Below, piece after piece: positions 59,410 to 64,000 of a DNA stretch of 64,000 nucleotides (the stretch's first letter is position 1; each line of letters begins with the position of its first letter). The translations under genes and the position numbers were made by a program. The notes under the pieces were generated by a model that did no database searches, had not been told where the DNA came from, and saw nothing but the letters and a program-made list of their open reading frames with translations. The DNA comes from Arctopsyche grandis (Eukaryota; Arthropoda; Insecta; Trichoptera; Hydropsychidae), in contig NC_135364.1 of NCBI RefSeq assembly GCF_051622035.1, forward strand, positions 17,545,001-17,609,000, read 5' to 3'.

Positions 59410-59548
59410 AGCCATTCTCAGGATGAGAGCGGCCTCTCTACGTCTTCGTATATTTTTGTCGCCTAATTGTCTTCTTGCTGCTGCATCTTCTCATTTGCAT
59501 TCTTCATTGTATGTTCGATGGATGGAACTGCTACACCGACCGCCTTGA
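59402..59548 (+). pseudogene. Frame-shifted C-terminal piece of LINE ORF2
   Basis: In the +1 frame relative to ORF2: RFEAILRMRAASLRLRIFLS, then PNCLLAAASSHLHSSLYVRW, then MELLHRPP and stop. Related LINEs continue from C-S-A through a short segment into a R-x-x-x-F-x-A-x-x-R-x-R-x-A-S-L motif. A small deletion at about 59400 that shifts the frame explains the observation. Confidence 0.6.
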
Positions 59549-59554
59549 ATAGAC

Positions 59555-59820
59555 ATAAAATTATTATTATTTATTATTATTAGACTTATTTATTATAATT
59601 ATTATTATTATTATTTATTATTATTATTATTTATTATTATTATTATTTATTATCAGTAATATTTATATATTTACTTATGTATTTATTTATTTATTTTTTG
59701 TTTACTATATTTCAATACTTTTTTTTTTTATTATCTATATATTATTTATATGGGCGTTGGGGATTGCACTATTCTCCTCATCGTCTGGAATAAAAGCTAT
59801 TATTATTATTATTATTATTA
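59555..59820 (+). repeat. (ATT)n-rich LINE 3' UTR and tail
   Basis: Long TTATTA/ATTATT runs at about 59560-59655, then T-rich sequence, GGGCGTTGGGGATTGCACTA and a final AATAAAAGC(TATTAT)n tail. Confidence 0.65.
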
Positions 59821-59849
59821 ATGCGAGTTACCATTAACACTAAAATGTC

Positions 59850-60190
59850 AGTGTATGTGTGTGTGTGTGTGTCTGTGTGTCTGTATGGCTGTGTAGCTTG
59901 TGGATTTTTTGAGCACCGTTATTCCTATCGAACTGAAACTTAGTAACGAATACTAAAATTCTTATCGATACGACGTAAATTTTTTTCAAATTTTTAAGTT
60001 GACTGGAAATGGTACCTCCCCTTATAGGTGTCCTCTTTTTTTTTACATACCTCTTACAATTTAGTAAAAATTTTGGCTCTTATCCGATCGTTTTCATACT
60101 TCGCCATTTTGCTCGGTTTGGTCATTGATATAACTAAGTTTTTTAATTCAATGATCTCCCAAACGGCTAATCGAATCATTTATTTTTAAT
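59850..60190 (+). repeat. Dispersed repeat E, copy 2
   Basis: Longer copy that begins in a (GT)n tract at about 59850-59880. Same landmarks as 19010-19290, then AATGATCTCCCAAACGGCTA. It follows directly after the LINE 3' tail. Confidence 0.55.
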
Positions 60191-60239
60191 TATTTAAAAC
60201 ACAATTGTCTTTAAATAGACTGAAAAATACACCTCTGTT

Positions 60240-60800
60240 CGACACGAGACACACACACACAGCAGCGTAAAAGTAACGTGTCACACGCAAAAACGATCCC
60301 GTTCGTCCAAACAGACAGAATTGTGCAAATTGATACGCGCTAGCGAACTTTTCCCGGATAGAAAAGCAATGCCATCGACAAAGGATTTTCCCGAGCGGGC
60401 CCGTAGGATAATCCCGAATTTTACACTTGTTTTGCCGCTCTTATAAATTGGCATTATTATGACGGAATTTACGATGCGGGTAATCGTCTAAATAATGGCC
60501 ATTTGTTGCTCGTCGACCGTTTCGCACGTACCCACTTTAATTAGGGGCGCCGTGGAATTAGCGATTCGGCGATGATAAAATCCTGCGAAAGCCTTAATGC
60601 AAATTCGAATTGGAAGCGGGGGGGGGGGTCGGGGTCTCTCGCCGATTGTGGGACGGGATCTGGGTGTATAATCGTATCAGTTACGTCAGCGAATCCATTG
60701 AGATTCGTCGACGCGTTTGTGTTCAACATCAAATTAAAGTCAAGTGTGGGCTTTGTTAGACGTCAGAAGGGCGTGTGAGTGTCGGTATTTACAAGTGTCA
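60240..60800. other. GC-richer block upstream of the hAT element
   Basis: CpG-containing sequence including an 11-G run at 60618-60628 and short open frames on both strands. No recognisable domain. Same style as other GC-rich blocks in this window (28000-28330, 35800-36400, 37440-37800, 48240-48920, 50590-50850), none of which I can assign. Confidence 0.25.
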
Positions 60801-60930
60801 GCTTTCAGCGACAGGTAGGTCGTGTTATGTGACAGTGCATATCTGACTGGGAGCACCTGTCTTTGTGTCGCTCGTTCTATTTCGTTATTACTACATACCT
60901 ATACATACATACCAGTGGCGGGCGGTGACT

Positions 60931-60963
60931 TTTCAAACAAGGGATGCTGTCCCTTGTTTGAAA
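60931..60963. repeat. Subterminal hairpin of the hAT element
   Basis: TTTCAAACAAGGGA, loop TGCTG, TCCCTTGTTTGAAA: a 14-bp perfect stem about 18 bp inside the TIR. It may be a transposase-binding or transcript-terminating structure. Confidence 0.65.
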
Positions 60964-60979
60964 AAAAAAACCGACCAAT

Positions 60980-63160
60980 TTATTTTTTAAAATTTAATTT
61001 TATTCTTCGTTCCTTTTTACAAAATTCATCGATAACCGCATCATAGAATTTTTTATTGTTTTTTAAATTTGACATTATTTTCTTTTCGATTGCAATTAAA
61101 GCAAGACCAGAGAGTCTTTCTTCACTTTGACTACTTCTGGTGAACGTTTTAATTCTTTTCATAGTCGAAAATGATCGTTCAGCCGATGCGCTCGTGGAAG
61201 GTATCGTACAAATTAATTGTATTAAACTAAATACTTGTTCCAAAACGTCTATTAGATCATCTTTCACAATTAATTCCTTTACGTCATTTATAGATTTCAA
61301 ATGAAAATCTTGCGTTGAGTACATGTAAATTAATTCGCTTTTTAATTTCATAAAATCAAAGTATTTTCCATAAGTTAGGTGGAGTGATTTAAATAGGAAA
61401 TCTGGAAAATTATTTTCATATTCTTTAAATTTTTTGACGTTAAAAAATTCGAGAAATTTTAAATTTTCGATATCTCGAAATCGATTGGTTGTATTTACTG
61501 AAAGAGTTTCTAAAATTTCAGAATAGTGAAGTTTATACGTTGTTTTCACATCTTCTTCACATTCAGCATATTTTCTTTTTCTATTAAAATTTTTAGTTAT
61601 TACTTTGTTCCACAATGAATCAAAATCGTCTTTTTTGTTATCTAAATATTTTACAAATTTTTTAATTTCACTTACGCAATACGATATGTCAAAGGTTTTT
61701 TTTTGTAAAATTTCAAATAAAAAATCTGCCGAATTAAATATTGCAGAAAATAAATGCAAATTGAAATTGAATTCAAACTCTTTTAAATAACGATGAAGGA
61801 CTTCAGCATTTATGACAGCATCAGTATCCCATTCGTCTTCGTCATTAATTATTTGATTAAATATTTCCATTAATTCTGTTTGATATTCTAATATCATATT
61901 TAAAATTTTGCTATTGTAGTTCCATCGTGTAGGGGCAGCAGTGGGAAATCGTTTTTTTATTTGACAATCGAGAAGGGAAATTCTTCTTGAAGACTTACAA
62001 AAAAAAGTTGAAAATGACAACATACGGCTGAAAAAACGTTTGCATCCGGATATATGTTTAACAGATTGCGACAAAACTAAATTCAATCTGTGAGCGTAAC
62101 AATGGACAAATAAAGAATTAGGACAAATATCTCGAATTTTTCGTTGCACTCCATTATGCTCCCCGGACATTACAGCCGCTCCATCGTACGTTTGTGCAAT
62201 TAATTTGTCCAAACAACCAAATTCTTCCAAGGTCTCACGTATGTGCTGAAAAAGAGCATTAGCTGTTCTATTGGGACTAACATCGACAAATCCAACAAAT
62301 CTCTCCTGAATTTCATTATTTTCATCTACATATCTAAAAATAGTAGATAGCTGAGCTTTGCGACTGATATCTGTAGATTCGTCCACAATTATGGAAACAA
62401 ATTTTGATGCACGTATTTCAGTTTTAATCTCATCTAGCAAGACTTTTGATATTGCGGATACCAAGTCATTTTGTATATGGTTCGATAGTCCAGTAAACAC
62501 CGTAGAGTTATCTAAATGAGTTTTCAATTTTATGTCTGATTCACTCAACAGATACAGCAATTCAATATAATTCCCTCTATTTTCCGATTCCTGGTGCTCA
62601 AAATGTCCTCGTAAAGGTTGTTCTTGTTTTGCTAAAAAACAGATCGCGCTTATTAATTTCGACAAAATGTATCTATTTGCAGTAACTTCTTTGTTGTGCA
62701 TTTCAATATTTGCTTTAAATTGAGCACTTAAAAAATTTTCTATACGAGGTCCCTTTCCAAATTTTTTAAATTGAGCAGCAGAACATATGTGAGCTTGAGA
62801 ACATTCATGTCTCTTGCGCGATTTACTTAAATTGTTTAGGTCAGAAAATCCAAATTTACTCCAGACATTCACTTCTTGAGAAAATAAAATACATGGCCAA
62901 CAGAATAATTTCGTTAAGTGAGCACATCCACAAATCCATGAAATTTTTTCGTATGTTTCTGTGTTAAAATACCTTTTAAATGTTTTTGTTTTAGACTGAA
63001 TATTTAATATTGGTGTGGGTTTGGGGCTCTTAACAATAATCTCCTTTTCATTAAATGGGAGAGAAGCAAATCTTCTTTTCAGCACATTTTCAATTAAACA
63101 ATTGCAATTATTATTGATCTCGACGACAAGTCCACTCTCATTGTTATTTTCGATATCCAT
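60980..63160 (-). CDS. hAT transposase (TTF zinc finger, DUF4371, hATC)
   Basis: 726 residues from ATG at 63160. Order of domains: TTF-type zinc finger about 72-135 (WICGCAHLTKLFCWPC, then H118, C120, H124 and C126 region), DUF4371/catalytic region about 160-420 with VDESTDIS (D260), TYDGAAVMSG (D326), the C-x-x-H motif VHCYAHRLN (353-357) and TRWNYN (W413), and the C-terminal dimerisation domain 650-700 with STSASAERSFSTMKRIKTFT (E661). All expected RNase-H-fold hAT motifs are present. It cuts and pastes DNA using the CAGTGGCG ends. This is the ZMYM1/zinc-finger-MYM-like branch of hAT (inference from the TTF and DUF4371 pair). AT-rich codon use unlike a housekeeping gene. Confidence 0.92.
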   Translation of the reverse strand: MDIENNNESGLVVEINNNCNCLIENVLKRRFASLPFNEKEIIVKSPKPTPILNIQSKTKTFKRYFNTETYEKISWICGCAHLTKLFCWPCILFSQEVNVWSKFGFSDLNNLSKSRKRHECSQAHICSAAQFKKFGKGPRIENFLSAQFKANIEMHNKEVTANRYILSKLISAICFLAKQEQPLRGHFEHQESENRGNYIELLYLLSESDIKLKTHLDNSTVFTGLSNHIQNDLVSAISKVLLDEIKTEIRASKFVSIIVDESTDISRKAQLSTIFRYVDENNEIQERFVGFVDVSPNRTANALFQHIRETLEEFGCLDKLIAQTYDGAAVMSGEHNGVQRKIRDICPNSLFVHCYAHRLNLVLSQSVKHISGCKRFFSRMLSFSTFFCKSSRRISLLDCQIKKRFPTAAPTRWNYNSKILNMILEYQTELMEIFNQIINDEDEWDTDAVINAEVLHRYLKEFEFNFNLHLFSAIFNSADFLFEILQKKTFDISYCVSEIKKFVKYLDNKKDDFDSLWNKVITKNFNRKRKYAECEEDVKTTYKLHYSEILETLSVNTTNRFRDIENLKFLEFFNVKKFKEYENNFPDFLFKSLHLTYGKYFDFMKLKSELIYMYSTQDFHLKSINDVKELIVKDDLIDVLEQVFSLIQLICTIPSTSASAERSFSTMKRIKTFTRSSQSEERLSGLALIAIEKKIMSNLKNNKKFYDAVIDEFCKKERRIKLNFKK

Positions 63161-63339
63161 ATTAAAGGCAATAATGAAAACTCGTAAGTAGTGGAACAGT
63201 AAACTAAAAATAAAGTTAGACGAAACTAATTTAAATGAAAACTTAATTCAAAAGTAAAAAATAACCAACTTACAGTATAAATGATTAACTTCGTCTAAAG
63301 AAATGAATCGGCTAGCTTTTTGATAAATAACTTGGGGCG

Positions 63340-63600
63340 TAGCGTGCGGAAATATCGATCAACAGCGGCTTCCAAGTGAAACTCAATAGATAAGCAAACA
63401 GAGAAACCGAATCCACCGTAGAGGTTAAACAAGTGTCAACGCGTCCGCGCGAATAAGACAGCCTCATAGTGCGCATGCGCAAATGGGATCGGTCGCGACT
63501 CCGAATCCATGACGCGCGCGCACTTCACTCAGCGTCTACTCGCCAGCGTCACTCGCCTGTGGCCGGCCTATGCGAATGCGGCCTATGCGAATCCTTAATA
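63340..63600 (-). promoter_or_regulatory. CpG-rich promoter side of the hAT transposase, with an NRF-1-type site
   Basis: The 5' side of the transposase gene is CG-rich in an otherwise AT-rich element. A perfect palindrome TGCGCATGCGCA at 63470-63481 matches the NRF-1 (Ewg in flies) consensus YGCGCAYGCGCR. The deleted relative at 16089-17533 also keeps a GC-rich block at the equivalent end. Confidence 0.45.
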
Positions 63601-63906
63601 AAAATTATCAAAAGATCCTATATAATGCATCATGTAACAAAAAACACGTGATATGTGAAATATATATCATATACTACATCATAATCACGTACATCACTAA
63701 GAATACATCGAAGCGAAATTCAAATATTTATTAAAAATACTCTTGGCTTTTTAAAGTTATAGGGGATGCGCCGCATCCACCGCATCCATGGACCGCACGC
63801 CACTGATACATACATATGCTCATATATGTACATATGATACAGATAGTGTATATTAATTGAATATGGATAGTTTATTTTATTATATCCATGTATATTTTAC
63901 ATTAAA

Positions 63907-64000
63907 CCAGCAGCATAGCTCAGTCGTTTATCTTCTGATTGCCGCGAGGCGCCGGGTTCGATCCCATGAGCTGACCTCGATTGAAAATAATTTTTCTGAG
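63907..64000 (+). mobile_element. tRNA-derived SINE, cut by window end
   Basis: CCAGCAGCATAGCTCAGTCG (box A TAGCTCAGTCG) and GCCGGGTTCGATCCCAT (box B) form a well preserved tRNA-like promoter head; the body continues past 64000. Same family as 52050-52493. Confidence 0.65.

Larger units (their letters stand above)
55620..59820 (+). mobile_element. Near full-length APE-type non-LTR retrotransposon
   Basis: Two overlapping ORFs (ORF1 55716-56828, ORF2 56794-59409), a short shifted C-terminal piece to 59548, and a 3' UTR that passes through TTA/ATT runs and ends GGAATAAAAGCTATTATTAT with an (ATT)n tail at about 59797-59820. The microsatellite-like tail, absence of LTRs and the endonuclease/RT pair fit the CR1/L2/Daphne-type assemblage; the exact clade is an inference. 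The 5' boundary and target duplication could not be found. Confidence 0.8.
60913..63805 (-). mobile_element. Complete hAT transposon with perfect 8-bp target duplication
   Basis: Ends CAGTGGCGGGCGGT at left and ACCGCACGCCACTG at right are inverted repeats with one mismatch. Identical 8-mers ATACATAC flank it (60905-60912, 63806-63813), the diagnostic hAT duplication. It is 2,893 bp long with one uninterrupted transposase gene on the minus strand. The left subterminal region has a perfect hairpin (60931-60963). It looks young: no stop, intact ends, intact duplication. Confidence 0.93.

Noticed and set aside
55620..59820. Retrovirus-like provirus
   Set aside because: No LTRs, protease, integrase or envelope-like reading frame; AP endonuclease plus YADD reverse transcriptase identify a non-LTR element.
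63907..64000. tRNA gene suggested by box A and box B
   Set aside because: The head lacks a closing acceptor stem and continues into the SINE body shared with 52050-52493, so it is a tRNA-derived SINE.
1..64000. CRISPR arrays, operons, rRNA genes
   Set aside because: No regularly spaced identical repeats, no rRNA core sequences and no prokaryotic gene organisation; the window is intron-containing insect DNA.

Overview
The window is insect nuclear DNA. It is AT-rich, has spliced genes with GT/AG introns, and is full of TEs and of ACATACATATGTACATA-type simple sequence. The order of insect cannot be settled from sequence alone. One host gene dominates: a plus-strand Dscam-family neuronal cell-adhesion receptor, of which I can chain 31 exons in one open frame (1933-46734, about 1,749 residues plus a split first codon). 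They encode the second half of Ig2, Ig3-Ig9, FN3 repeats 1-4, Ig10, FN3 repeats 5-6, a transmembrane segment and a tyrosine-containing cytoplasmic tail ending in a stop codon. Signal peptide, Ig1 and the first half of Ig2 lie upstream of the window. Each Ig half-exon occurs once, so this is a non-hypervariable Dscam paralogue (Dscam2/3/4-like) and not the Dscam1 type.

Layout: 1-1932 intron; 1933-3731 three exons (Ig2b, Ig3a, Ig3b); 3732-31853 one giant 28-kb intron packed with TE fragments; 31854-32094 Ig4; 32095-39113 a 7-kb intron with nested TEs; 39114-46734 a compact run of 27 exons with mostly short introns; 46735-64000 downstream DNA in which I see no further host gene, only TEs, foldbacks and a few GC-richer blocks.

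Mobile elements: (i) a complete hAT transposon (60913-63805) with an uninterrupted 726-aa transposase, TIRs and a perfect 8-bp target duplication; (ii) a decayed, internally deleted hAT relative (16089-17533), also with a perfect 8-bp duplication; (iii) a nearly complete APE/RT non-LTR retrotransposon (about 55620-59820) with overlapping ORF1 and ORF2 and a frameshift at the ORF2 C-terminus; (iv) several 5'-truncated LINE tails (RTE-like, CR1-like, jockey-like); (v) a tRNA-derived SINE family; (vi) several MITE or foldback families present in 2-4 copies; (vii) an integrase-like pseudogene fragment.

The most striking unexplained structure is a 3'-terminal RNA hairpin shared by a LINE tail and the SINE family: the inner part is conserved while four consecutive stem pairs change on both arms. 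A 400-bp near-perfect inverted repeat sits about 0.8 kb after the Dscam stop codon.
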